NCBI GenBank assembly: GCA_015061625.1
Contig: SUWG01000010.1
Span: 1-64,000, forward strand
Length of the DNA stretch: 64,000 bases
Direction of reading: 5' to 3'
From: Lentisphaerota bacterium
GTDB lineage: Bacteria > Verrucomicrobiota > Lentisphaeria > Victivallales > Victivallaceae
The notes under the pieces were generated by a model, which did no database searches, was not told the origin of the DNA, and saw nothing but the letters and a program-made list of their open reading frames with translations. Positions 17,520 to 26,142 of the stretch are shown piece by piece. Position numbers and translations under genes: made by a program. Within the stretch, counting starts at the first letter, position 1; each line of letters opens with the position of its first letter.

Positions 17520-19040
17520 ATGGATGAGGCAGGGTTGAAAGAAAAGATTTCCCGGATCATCGTACCGGTATCACTGCTGTTGCCGGTGTTGTTGATGACG
17601 GCCAATCCGGTTTACGATGAGTTGTGGAGTTTGATATATTTCACCGATCTGCCGGTGCTGAAAATATTGACCGATCTGGCACTGCCGAACAATCACCCGT
17701 TGAATACTTTTTCTCTCAAGATTCTTTCTCTGTTTTCTCTGAATACCGTATTTTTGCGTTTGCCGTCGCTGATTTGCGGGGCATTTATTCCTTTATTGTG
17801 CGGTAAACTGGCTTACCGCTGGAGCAGAAACAACCGTTTGGGGGCGATGATTGCCGCCGCGGTGCTGGCGATGTTTTCCATTCCGCTGGCGGTGTATTCC
17901 GGTCTGGCCAGAGGCTATGCCATGCAGTTATTCTTTTTACTGTTGTGTCTCTCGGCAATGAGTACGGTAAAGGAAAATCCCAAACGTTCAGCGGTGTTGA
18001 CTGCCATCGGCGGTATCGGTACGATTTTATGTGTGCCGACCGGAGCATTGTTTCTGTTGCCGGCGGGGATCGGTTTTCTGATTTACAGCGGCAAAGAGGT
18101 GCGCCGCGATTACCGGATGTGGATCGCGGCCGGAATCATTGCTTTGATCGGCGGCATCTTTTATGCGGTGAATTTTTCTGCCTTGCGCAGCGCCCGATCC
18201 TGGGGCGTGGAGATCGATTCTGTCGGGGCTTACGGTGATTTTCTGCGGCTGATCTTTTTTTCATTGCTGATGATCCCGGCATTGTTGGCCACGTTTCCGG
18301 CATGGCGTGAACCGAAACGGCTTTGGGCATTGGGATTGCTGACGGTGCCGTTATTGCTGGCACTGGCGAGCAATGGCGGGCCGGCGCGCACCTATTTATA
18401 TTTATCTGCCGCCGTGGCGATCGCCGGTGGTATCGGCATCGGGGAAACAGCCGGGAAATGGCCGGGAAAGCAGTTGTGGATAAGTGGTGCGGCGGCATTG
18501 ATTCTGGCGGTGCCGGGAATATTTTTACAACTTGATTCATGGCGGATATTGGATTATACGGAAATTTTTGAAAAACACCGTTACAGTTGTCCGGCGGAAG
18601 TGCTGCCGGTCTACCGGGCATCGGCGGGGTTCCCGATGGCTAATGCTCTGCCGGAAGCGTTGGCAAGTTACAATTCCGTGGTTTCCAGCGGCAATTTCCG
18701 GCAGATCGCTTTTTTTGAGGCCGGGCAGGGGGAATTCAACGGATTGGATGCCAATCAGAGTGAAGCGGTCATCGTCACTGATTGCCGGGGTGTAGAGAGT
18801 GCGGTTGACGGATTGCCGTGTGTGATATATGATTTGACGGAAGTGGATTCGGTGGAAGCGGGCAAATGCTATTTGCTGATCGTTCCCCGGCAGGATCGGG
18901 CGTTGGAAACTTTTGACCGGTACGGCGAAGTGTTGTATCTTAATGTATGGTTTACAAGCGGAGTGAATTTGATCGTATTGCGTTGTGAAACTCCGGCAGA
19001 ATTGCCGTGGCGGGTAAAAATTTACCGGATCGGAGAATGA
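17520..19040 (+). CDS. Polytopic GT-C/PMT-like glycosyltransferase family protein
   Basis: 506 residues with 10 or more hydrophobic segments in the first 345 residues and a soluble C-terminal domain (about 350-506). The first extracytoplasmic loop carries an acidic pair in NPVYDELWSL, where GT-C enzymes (PMT, ArnT) have their catalytic acid, and a second loop has GLARGYAMQ. Such proteins move sugars from polyprenyl-phosphate donors to lipids or proteins in the periplasm; donor and acceptor cannot be inferred. It follows dxr by 3 bases, which may reflect a shared polyprenol supply, though that is speculation. Confidence 0.7.
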   Translation: MDEAGLKEKISRIIVPVSLLLPVLLMTANPVYDELWSLIYFTDLPVLKILTDLALPNNHPLNTFSLKILSLFSLNTVFLRLPSLICGAFIPLLCGKLAYRWSRNNRLGAMIAAAVLAMFSIPLAVYSGLARGYAMQLFFLLLCLSAMSTVKENPKRSAVLTAIGGIGTILCVPTGALFLLPAGIGFLIYSGKEVRRDYRMWIAAGIIALIGGIFYAVNFSALRSARSWGVEIDSVGAYGDFLRLIFFSLLMIPALLATFPAWREPKRLWALGLLTVPLLLALASNGGPARTYLYLSAAVAIAGGIGIGETAGKWPGKQLWISGAAALILAVPGIFLQLDSWRILDYTEIFEKHRYSCPAEVLPVYRASAGFPMANALPEALASYNSVVSSGNFRQIAFFEAGQGEFNGLDANQSEAVIVTDCRGVESAVDGLPCVIYDLTEVDSVEAGKCYLLIVPRQDRALETFDRYGEVLYLNVWFTSGVNLIVLRCETPAELPWRVKIYRIGE

Positions 19041-19042
19041 AA

Positions 19043-19399
19043 ATGAAAAAGTTTGCGGTGGTATTTATGCTGTTTATGGCGTGTTATTCTGCTCAAGCGG
19101 TCGATCCGGCGACCGTGACTGCGGCGGCACCCAAGGCATTGGAATTGGCCACGATCTGGAGTCCTCATGCCGCCAGTACGCTGCAATCCACGGGGATCGG
19201 TTTGATGAAGATCGGGGAATCGACGGTTTCGATTCTGCTGTTGCCAGCCGGGATATTGCAGTGTACTCTCGGTGCGCCATTCGGAATGTTTGATGCCGGA
19301 GTGGATAATTTTATCAAAGGCATCTGTGCGCCGTTTGAGTTGGTTTATCAGGTGATTTTACTGCCGGTGCGGATAATCAGTCTGGGAACCGTCAGGTGA
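19043..19399 (+). CDS. Small exported protein of unknown function
   Basis: 118 residues with a signal peptide MKKFAVVFMLFMACYSAQA and likely cleavage before VDP. The mature part contains two moderately hydrophobic stretches (STVSILLLPAGILQC and FELVYQVILLPVRIIS), so it may associate with the membrane. GGAG at 19031-19034 fits ATG 19043 better than ATG 19037, which overlaps the upstream stop. It is the last gene before the ftsA promoter. I recognise no family. Confidence 0.65.
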   Translation: MKKFAVVFMLFMACYSAQAVDPATVTAAAPKALELATIWSPHAASTLQSTGIGLMKIGESTVSILLLPAGILQCTLGAPFGMFDAGVDNFIKGICAPFELVYQVILLPVRIISLGTVR

Positions 19400-19423
19400 T
19401 GAGAGGTTTTTCTCTGAAATGAC

Positions 19424-19452
19424 TTGAATATTTGCCGGGATGGAGTTATATT
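19424..19452 (+). promoter_or_regulatory. Predicted promoter of ftsA-ftsZ
   Basis: TTGAAT (19424-19429), 17-base spacer, TATATT (19447-19452), 45 bases before the ftsA ATG. It suggests ftsAZ is its own unit and not part of a classical dcw cluster. Confidence 0.75.
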
Positions 19453-19497
19453 CTTTTCCGGTATATTTTTTTGATTTGGAAAAGGGATTTATTTATA

Positions 19498-20739
19498 ATG
19501 TTTCGTAAACGAAATGTAACTTGCGCCGTAGAATTCGGCACATCCAAAATCGTGGTGCTTGTCGGCGAAGTCGATGACCATGGCGGAGTGAGTTCCGTTA
19601 TCGGTTACGGGGCGGCTCATGCTCCGGGGGCGGTGGTCAAAGGAGAGGTTGCCGATGTCAAGCGTGCCGCAGAGGCATTCCGTCAGGCGTTGGAGGAAGC
19701 CGATCGGGCATCCGGCGGTGAATTGGTCAACTGCCGTCTGATGACGATGCTGGTTTCCGGTTGCGGTATTGAATCCAAACTTTCCAAAGGGATCGTCACG
19801 GTAAAAAATCCTGACCGGATAATTACTGAAGTTGAGCAGCAGGAAGCCAGAGAAAATGCCAAATTCACCGCGTCCGGCAACGGCAGGGAGATCATCAATA
19901 CATCAGTATCGCACTATCTGGTCGATAACCGCCGGGTGAGCAATCCGCTGGGGCAATCCGGCACTCAACTTGAAGCGTGGGTACATATTATTCACGCCGT
20001 GGCCGGCAGAGTGGATAATTTCCGTTCAGTGGTGATCAATTCCGGGGTGGAAGATGCCCGGATCGAGGCGGTGTTTTCGCCGCTGGCCACCGGTGAGGGG
20101 ATTTGCAGTGAGCTGGAAAAGGAAAATGGTTCACTGCTGGTGGATATCGGAGCCGGAACAACTGAATATCTGGTTTATTTTGATCGCGGGGTCTGTGCAT
20201 CCGGAGTTATTCCTCTGGGCATGGAACACGTTGCCAATGATTTGAGCATCGGTTTGAAACTGCATATCGACGCCTGTCGCAGATTGTTGGAAAACGGCAC
20301 ATTGGCCAAGGCGATACAGGAAAAGAAAAGTTCTCTGGAGTTGCCCGGAAGCACCGGCAGGATGATGACGATACCATTGACATCGTTTGAAGTCATTGTT
20401 GATGCCCGGATACGGGAGATTTTTGAATTGATCCGCCGTCAACTGCGGGAAAAGAATGCGCCGCGGGCGTTGGGGGCCGGCGGTATTCTTACCGGCGGCG
20501 GTGCGGAATATTTCCGCAGCCGTGAGTTATTTTGTGACATATTTGATATGAATTGCCGTATCGGTATTCCGGCGAATGCGCCCGGAGCCGGATTTGATTT
20601 GGATTCCCCCCGTTTCAGTGCGATTTGGGGAGCATTGAAAGTTGCGGCATATTTTCAGCATAATTTCATTGCACCGACCGGTGCCGGGGATAACGTTTTC
20701 AAACGCCTTGGCAAGATGTTCGGACGCAGGAGCAGATAA
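19498..20739 (+). CDS. ftsA: Cell division protein FtsA
   Basis: Actin-fold ATPase that tethers FtsZ filaments to the membrane. 413 residues. Phosphate-1 segment FGTSKIVVLVGE near the N-terminus, the SHS2 (1C) domain at about 90-165, phosphate-2 VDIGAGTTEYLVYF, the adenosine motif ILTGGGAEYF, and a C-terminal basic amphipathic helix NVFKRLGKMFGRRSR that would bind the membrane. An upstream in-frame start at 19432 overlaps the predicted promoter, so ATG 19498 is chosen. It is followed by ftsZ after 2 bases. No ftsQ or mur genes are adjacent. Confidence 0.92.
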   Translation: MFRKRNVTCAVEFGTSKIVVLVGEVDDHGGVSSVIGYGAAHAPGAVVKGEVADVKRAAEAFRQALEEADRASGGELVNCRLMTMLVSGCGIESKLSKGIVTVKNPDRIITEVEQQEARENAKFTASGNGREIINTSVSHYLVDNRRVSNPLGQSGTQLEAWVHIIHAVAGRVDNFRSVVINSGVEDARIEAVFSPLATGEGICSELEKENGSLLVDIGAGTTEYLVYFDRGVCASGVIPLGMEHVANDLSIGLKLHIDACRRLLENGTLAKAIQEKKSSLELPGSTGRMMTIPLTSFEVIVDARIREIFELIRRQLREKNAPRALGAGGILTGGGAEYFRSRELFCDIFDMNCRIGIPANAPGAGFDLDSPRFSAIWGALKVAAYFQHNFIAPTGAGDNVFKRLGKMFGRRSR

Positions 20740-20741
20740 GT

Positions 20742-21914
20742 ATGGCGGAAAACAGAATTACCATCATGGCAGTTGGCGGTGCCGGATGCCGGATCATGCA
20801 AAAATTTACTGCGTTGGAAGCGGCGGATAAATTCCGTTTGCTGGCTTTGGATAGCGACAGTAATTCATTGCAGAATTCCGGAGTAAGTGAAGAAAACTGG
20901 ATACAGGCGGGGCGGTTGTTACGTTCCGGGCGCGGATGCGGCGGAGATATCATTGCCGGTCAACAGGCATTGGCAAATGAAAGAAAATTGCTCAATTCGG
21001 TTCTGGCTTCAACGGATATACTGGTCGTGGTTGCCGGTTTGGGCGGCGGTTTGGCTACCGGCGGACTGCCGGTAATTTTGGGTGTGGCGGCCAAATTGCA
21101 TATTACCACGACGGTATTGGTCACATTGCCGTTTGCCATGGAAGGATTCCAGCGGCGGCACATCGCTGAAGAGAAGATCAGAAATGATCTTCTGCCGATC
21201 GCGGATGCGGTGATCGCATTGCCCAATGACCTGCTGTTTTCCACGATGGAAGCGGAAACGCCGATTTCAGAAGCGTTCCAAAGATCGGATGAAGAGATTT
21301 CCCGCACGCTTTTTGCGGTGGTTTCCGTGTTGGGCGGAGCGAATCTTTTCAATGCGGATTTTGCGGCTTTTACCGGAGTGTTGAAACGGCGTCACTCGTT
21401 GTGCGCTTTGGGAACTGCTCTGGTCGAAAATAATGAGAATGCCGCTTCAAATGCGATGGATGAGTTGCTTTCTTCCCCGTTGCTTGGGGGACCGGAAACG
21501 CTGGATAATGCTGATGCCGTGGCATTTTCGTTGATCGGCGGGCCGGAGTTATCTATGGGCAGTGCGCGGGCGGTGCTGGATTTGTGCGCCAGGCAGGTGA
21601 ATCCGGATTTTGAGAAAAAACTGCTTATGGGGGCGGCCACCGATGAGGATTTTACCGGTAAGATCCAGTTGACAGTTTTGACGGTAAGATATTTGGATAA
21701 TCAGGTGCAGGAAGATGCTCCGGCGGTGAAACATTCATTCCGCCGCCGTCCCGTTGCGGCCGGTGGTGATGATGGTGAGCAGTTGGCATTGCCGAATCTG
21801 GATGTGGTGGAAAAAGGCATTATGGAAAATACCACGCCGGTCATGCTGGATGGCGAAGATCTGGATGTGCCGACTTTTATCCGGCGCAGTCTGGTGATCG
21901 AATTGGGAAAATAA
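20742..21914 (+). CDS. ftsZ: Divergent FtsZ homologue lacking the key T7-loop aspartate
   Basis: Tubulin-fold division protein, 390 residues, colinear with FtsZ. Conserved: nucleotide loop AVGGAGCR (10-17), the E/R pair in FAMEGFQRRH, PNDLL (161-165), and the C-terminal peptide DLDVPTFIRR, the FtsA-binding tail. Changed: the tubulin signature GGGTGTG is GGGLATG (101-107), and the T7 loop reads NADFAAF (204-210), so the residue equal to E. coli Asp212 is Ala209, while Asn207 and Asp209 equivalents remain. GTP binding is plausible, but normal hydrolysis is doubtful. It follows ftsA by 2 bases; no second ftsZ is in the window. Confidence 0.9.
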   Translation: MAENRITIMAVGGAGCRIMQKFTALEAADKFRLLALDSDSNSLQNSGVSEENWIQAGRLLRSGRGCGGDIIAGQQALANERKLLNSVLASTDILVVVAGLGGGLATGGLPVILGVAAKLHITTTVLVTLPFAMEGFQRRHIAEEKIRNDLLPIADAVIALPNDLLFSTMEAETPISEAFQRSDEEISRTLFAVVSVLGGANLFNADFAAFTGVLKRRHSLCALGTALVENNENAASNAMDELLSSPLLGGPETLDNADAVAFSLIGGPELSMGSARAVLDLCARQVNPDFEKKLLMGAATDEDFTGKIQLTVLTVRYLDNQVQEDAPAVKHSFRRRPVAAGGDDGEQLALPNLDVVEKGIMENTTPVMLDGEDLDVPTFIRRSLVIELGK

Positions 21915-22033
21915 AAAAAAGTAAAAAAATATTGAAGTTACTAAAATAATTAGGCTTTCTTTATCGTTTTAAGATTGGAAGCACTTGGAATATGGTGCAA
22001 AAAACATCAAAACTTAAAAGAAAGGATCCGATT

Positions 22034-22381
22034 ATGAAAAAGACAGTCAAAGTTACGATGCTTGCCGCCGTTATGGTAATGGGATGTGCCGCATTTGCCG
22101 GTCCGCATGGCGGCCGCCATCACCGTCACCACCGTGACGGTCTGGATCTGGCCACCGGCATTGTGAATCTGGTAATGAGCGTGGTTGCTCCGGCCCCGGT
22201 GGTAGTTGCCCCGGCTCCGGTGGTAGTTACTCCGCCGCCGGTTTACTATCATCAGCGTCCGGTGGTTGTAACTCCGCCGCCGCGGCATCATTACCGCCCG
22301 GCTCCGCGGTATCATCACCGTCCGGCTCCGCACCACCGTCCGGCACCGCATCACGGCCGCCGCCCGCCGCGGCACCGTTAA
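22034..22381 (+). CDS. Small His/Pro-rich exported protein
   Basis: 115 residues. Signal peptide MKKTVKVTMLAAVMVMGCAAFA with likely cleavage before GPH; VMGC is a poor lipobox alternative. The mature chain is low-complexity: a His/Arg cluster (HHRHHR), a Val/Ala/Pro block with APVVVAPAPVVV-type repeats, and a His/Pro/Arg tail. The many histidines could bind metal, but that is inference. AAAGGA at 22021-22026 supports the start. It precedes lepB by 18 bases. A weak promoter (TTTAAG, 17 bases, TATGGT near 21992) is possible upstream. Confidence 0.7.
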   Translation: MKKTVKVTMLAAVMVMGCAAFAGPHGGRHHRHHRDGLDLATGIVNLVMSVVAPAPVVVAPAPVVVTPPPVYYHQRPVVVTPPPRHHYRPAPRYHHRPAPHHRPAPHHGRRPPRHR

Positions 22382-22399
22382 TATTGGAAAGAATCGAGG

Positions 22400-23584
22400 A
22401 TGAAATTTTTTAAGGAAAGAAAGAGAAAAAAACAACTTTCCGCAATGAGATCACGCTGCCGCGCCGAGGATGACTTGCTCTCCCCGGCGTTGCATTCGCG
22501 TATTGAGGAAGTTATTTGCGAACTTCAACAGGCTCCTTTGGATGCCGTGGATGAAGCGATCAAAAAAGCGCAAACTGATTTCGCAGCTCTGCCACTGCCC
22601 AAACGGGGAAAACTTTACACTTTTCTGGATTTGGTTGCCGTGGTAGGCGCAGTCGCATTCGGTCTGCGCGGTTTATTTTTTCAACCGTTTCAAATTCCGA
22701 CCGGTTCCATGCAGCCGACGTTATTCGGCATCCATTATCAGCAAAGTGAGGGCAATGTCAACGGCGGATTCGGGAAAGTGCCGGGAATATTGCACAATCT
22801 GATTTACGGCACGACCAGAGTTTACGAAACACACCGCGGGAGCGAGGGATATTTTCAACATATTATTGAATCGTATGCCGGCAGAATATTTGAATATTCT
22901 GAATTGATAATCGGCAACAACCGTTACCGTTTACCGGGCAATCCCCGGCAGGTGGCAGATTACACCGGAGTATTGGATCGGGAATCATTTTCGCCGGATG
23001 AGGTCATCTGCGACGGCTATATGACTGTGGGCGATCATCTTTTTGTGGAACGGGTTTCCATGTATATTTCCGAACCGGAGCGGGGAGACATAATCGTTTT
23101 CAATACTGAAGGATTGATGGTAAGCGGTCAGAAATTGACTGATATCGGCGGATATTATTACATCAAACGTCTGGCGGCTTTACCGGGGGATACGGTAAAG
23201 ATCGTGGATAACCAGTTATATGTCCGTCCGGCGGGGGAGAGTGAATTTCAAAGGATACAGGATTTGGATCCGCGTTTTGCCAAAGTGTATTCCATGCAAG
23301 GCGGTTATCAGGGCCACCTGGGCAACATGGGCGAATACGGTTTTGCTTCCGGTGAAGAATATACCATTGCACCGGATCATTATCTGATGCTGGGTGACAA
23401 CTCCAATTTCAGTATGGACAGCCGCTATTTCGGGCCGGTTCCCCGGAAAAATCTGGTGGGCAGGGCGTGGTTCGTATTTTATCCATTCAGCCGGCGTACC
23501 GGTTGGGTAGACCGTCATGATGCATTGCCGATGCCGACCGGTGAAGCCGGTGAATCGACTTTCAGACCGATGTTTTTGCAGTAA
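22400..23584 (+). CDS. lepB: Signal peptidase I
   Basis: Membrane serine-lysine protease that removes Sec and Tat signal peptides. 394 residues: a charged cytoplasmic N-region (1-70), one membrane segment (about 74-95), then the periplasmic catalytic domain. Nucleophile Ser103 in IPTGSMQPTL, general base Lys256 in YYIKRLAALPGDTV, and box E GDNSNFSMDSRYFGPV. About 100 residues (110-208) are inserted between the nucleophile and the FVERVSMY region, longer than in most LepBs. Start ATG 22400 follows CGAGGA closely, so a slightly different start is possible. Confidence 0.94.
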   Translation: MKFFKERKRKKQLSAMRSRCRAEDDLLSPALHSRIEEVICELQQAPLDAVDEAIKKAQTDFAALPLPKRGKLYTFLDLVAVVGAVAFGLRGLFFQPFQIPTGSMQPTLFGIHYQQSEGNVNGGFGKVPGILHNLIYGTTRVYETHRGSEGYFQHIIESYAGRIFEYSELIIGNNRYRLPGNPRQVADYTGVLDRESFSPDEVICDGYMTVGDHLFVERVSMYISEPERGDIIVFNTEGLMVSGQKLTDIGGYYYIKRLAALPGDTVKIVDNQLYVRPAGESEFQRIQDLDPRFAKVYSMQGGYQGHLGNMGEYGFASGEEYTIAPDHYLMLGDNSNFSMDSRYFGPVPRKNLVGRAWFVFYPFSRRTGWVDRHDALPMPTGEAGESTFRPMFLQ

Positions 23585-23599
23585 TCCGGGGGAAATGTT

Positions 23600-24850
23600 A
23601 TGAAATTCAGACGAAATTTGATGTTGTGGGTGAGAAATATCTGGCGGATAATCAGATTCAGTTCCCGTCGTTACGGGCGTGATCAGCTGGGACAACAGGC
23701 GATCGTGCTGACTTATTATACCTTGTTTTCGATCGTGCCGTTTATTGCATTGATCTTCGGTATATCCAGAGGGTTCGGTTTGAATTTCCCGCTCCGGGAT
23801 ATTCTGCTTGAACGTTTTTCCGCCCACCGGGAAATGTTGCTTTATGTATGTGAATTGGCGGAGTGGACTTTGAAAGAATCTTCCGGCGGGGTGGTCGCCG
23901 GAGTCGGTATCATCACATTGCTGTGGTCGGTGGTGTGGCTGATCCACAGTATTGAAAAGTCATTCAATGTGATTTGGGGGTTGTCGCCCAAACGCAATGT
24001 GATCCGCAAATTCAGCAACTATTTTTCTCTGGTTATGCTTACTCCGGTGATGATGATTGCGATTTCCACTTTGGGGGTGATGGTGCGTACCAAAGTTATT
24101 GAACACACGGAACAATTCCCGGATGATCATTTTGAGGGATTTTTGTGGGAAAGTGCGGCAGAAGTTCTGCCGGTATGTATCACGATATTGCTGATATTTT
24201 TCATCTACTGGCTGGTTCCCAATACCAGAGTCAGATGGACAAGTGCGCTGATGGCGGCGGTGGTGATCGGTATATCTTTTCAGGTATTGCAGTCGTTATT
24301 TCTGTGGTTGCAGACCAGTGTATTTTCCTACAACCGGTTGTATGGCGGCTTTGCTTTACTGCCCTTGTTCCTGATCTGGTCAAACTGGTCGTGGCAGCTG
24401 GTTCTTTTCGGTGCGGAAATAAGTTTTGTGCATCAGCATTTGAAAAGCGGTATATTCAATGAAGACCGCCGCAAGATCAGTGTGCGTTTGCGCCGGGTGC
24501 ATCAGTTGGCGGTGCTGCGTTATGTTTATGCCAATTTTGAGAATGGTTCCGGGGCGGTATCGGCGGATGATGTTGCTCTGGCGTTGCGGGTGCCGGAATC
24601 GGTATTGCGTTCCGAGATCGATGAATTGATCGATTGCGGCATGGTTTGCCGCAGTATGCGGGAGGATGGCGAAATAGTTTTGTTGCCCTCCAGACCGGCG
24701 GAAAGATTGACATTGATCGACTTTTTGCGTGATATCAATGGTATCGGAGATGATGAAAGTCCGGAATTGGCTTGTTTTGAAAAACTTTTCCGGGATTTGG
24801 AAAATTTGATTGAAAACAGTAAGTATAATGCCAAAATACATGAAGTATGA
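23600..24850 (+). CDS. YihY/BrkB family inner-membrane protein
   Basis: 416 residues. Residues about 1-275 match the YihY (formerly 'RNase BN') family: a basic N-terminus, YTLFSIVPFIALIFG, six membrane segments, and the FALLPLFLIWSNWSWQLVLFG region. The C-terminal about 130 residues (from QHLKSGIFNEDRRKIS) are soluble and look like a winged-helix domain (VLRYVYANFENG to IDELIDCGMV), an extension seen in some family members. Function of the family is not established; the old tRNA-nuclease label is wrong. It follows lepB by 15 bases. Confidence 0.85.
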   Translation: MKFRRNLMLWVRNIWRIIRFSSRRYGRDQLGQQAIVLTYYTLFSIVPFIALIFGISRGFGLNFPLRDILLERFSAHREMLLYVCELAEWTLKESSGGVVAGVGIITLLWSVVWLIHSIEKSFNVIWGLSPKRNVIRKFSNYFSLVMLTPVMMIAISTLGVMVRTKVIEHTEQFPDDHFEGFLWESAAEVLPVCITILLIFFIYWLVPNTRVRWTSALMAAVVIGISFQVLQSLFLWLQTSVFSYNRLYGGFALLPLFLIWSNWSWQLVLFGAEISFVHQHLKSGIFNEDRRKISVRLRRVHQLAVLRYVYANFENGSGAVSADDVALALRVPESVLRSEIDELIDCGMVCRSMREDGEIVLLPSRPAERLTLIDFLRDINGIGDDESPELACFEKLFRDLENLIENSKYNAKIHEV

Positions 24851-24861
24851 AAGGATGAAAA

Positions 24862-26142
24862 ATGGATAAAAACTGGAAAATCGAAACTCTGGCAGTGCAA
24901 GCCGGATATGAACCGGGCAATGGTGAGGCCAGAGTGGTACCTATCGTACAGAGTACCACCTACAAATATGATGATGTGCAGAGTGTGGCAGACCTTTTTG
25001 ACCTGAAACGGGAAGGTTTTTTCTACACCCGTCTGGCCAATCCCACGGTCGATGCGTTTGAGAAAAAAATTGCTGCCATGGAAAACGGCGTGGCGGCAGT
25101 GGCGGTCAGCAGCGGTCAGACGGCCAATGCTTTTGCGCTGATGAATATTGCCAAAGCGGGCGATCATGTGCTGGCATTATCCAGCTTGTATGGCGGCACG
25201 GTGTCTCTGTTTACGAATACGCTGAAAAAGACCGGTATTGAGATCACTTTTGTTACACCGGATATGGATGAAGCCGCAGTCGATGCCGCAATGAAAGAGA
25301 ATACCAAGGCGGTATTTATTGAATCATTGGCCAATCCGGCACTGGTGGTGGCTGATTTTGAGATGTACGCCAAAGTGGCGCATAAGCACGGAGTACCGTT
25401 GATCGTGGATAATACGTTCCCGACGCCGGTGTTGTGCCGTCCGTTTGATTTCGGCGCGGATATCGTGACCCATTCCACAACGAAATATATCGACGGTCAT
25501 GCCACGGCGGTCGGCGGTATCATTGTGGAAAAGGGCGGATTCAACTGGTGCAACGGCAAATTTCCGGAATTTACTGAACCGGATGAAAGTTATCACGGTC
25601 TGATTTACACCAAAGATTTTGCCGCGGCTCCGTTTTCGGTGAAATTGCGGGTGCAGTTGGTGCGGGATTATGGTATTCCGATGATGCCATTCAATGCATT
25701 TCTCGCCAATCTGGGAACGGAAACATTGCATTTGCGGATGGAAAGACACAGCAGCAATGCTCTGGCACTGGCGGAATTTCTGCGCAACCATCCCAAAGTC
25801 AGTTGGGTGAATTATCCGGGAATGAGTGATAATCCGGAATATGGCAGAGTGCAGAAGTATTTCAAAAACGGCATGGCCTCCGGAGTGTTGTGTTTCGGGG
25901 TCAAAGGCGGCCGTGATGCCGGTGAAAAGGTGATGAATTCCCTTAAACTGGCGGCGATCGTCGTTCACGTTGCCGATGCCAGAACCGGTGTGTTGCATCC
26001 GGCGAGCATGACTCACCGGCAGCTTTCCGAAGCCGAATTGGTGGCCGCCGGAGTTTCTCCGGATTTGATCCGGGTGTCGGTCGGTTTGGAAAATATCGAC
26101 GATATCAAGGCTGATTTCGATCAGGCTCTGGCGCAGGCGTAA
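24862..26142 (+). CDS. metY: O-acetylhomoserine sulfhydrylase
   Basis: PLP-dependent Cys/Met-metabolism enzyme that makes homocysteine from O-acetylhomoserine and sulfide. 426 residues, the length of MetY rather than of the shorter cystathionine synthases (about 390), with the extra insertion after GGFNWCNGKFPEFTEP. PLP lysine is Lys208 in HSTTKYIDGH; substrate-binding YTRLANPT lies near 55-62. The metX and metW genes at 59.6-61.4 kb provide its substrate. The start is preceded by AAAGGATG. I see no SAM riboswitch before it. Confidence 0.93.
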   Translation: MDKNWKIETLAVQAGYEPGNGEARVVPIVQSTTYKYDDVQSVADLFDLKREGFFYTRLANPTVDAFEKKIAAMENGVAAVAVSSGQTANAFALMNIAKAGDHVLALSSLYGGTVSLFTNTLKKTGIEITFVTPDMDEAAVDAAMKENTKAVFIESLANPALVVADFEMYAKVAHKHGVPLIVDNTFPTPVLCRPFDFGADIVTHSTTKYIDGHATAVGGIIVEKGGFNWCNGKFPEFTEPDESYHGLIYTKDFAAAPFSVKLRVQLVRDYGIPMMPFNAFLANLGTETLHLRMERHSSNALALAEFLRNHPKVSWVNYPGMSDNPEYGRVQKYFKNGMASGVLCFGVKGGRDAGEKVMNSLKLAAIVVHVADARTGVLHPASMTHRQLSEAELVAAGVSPDLIRVSVGLENIDDIKADFDQALAQA

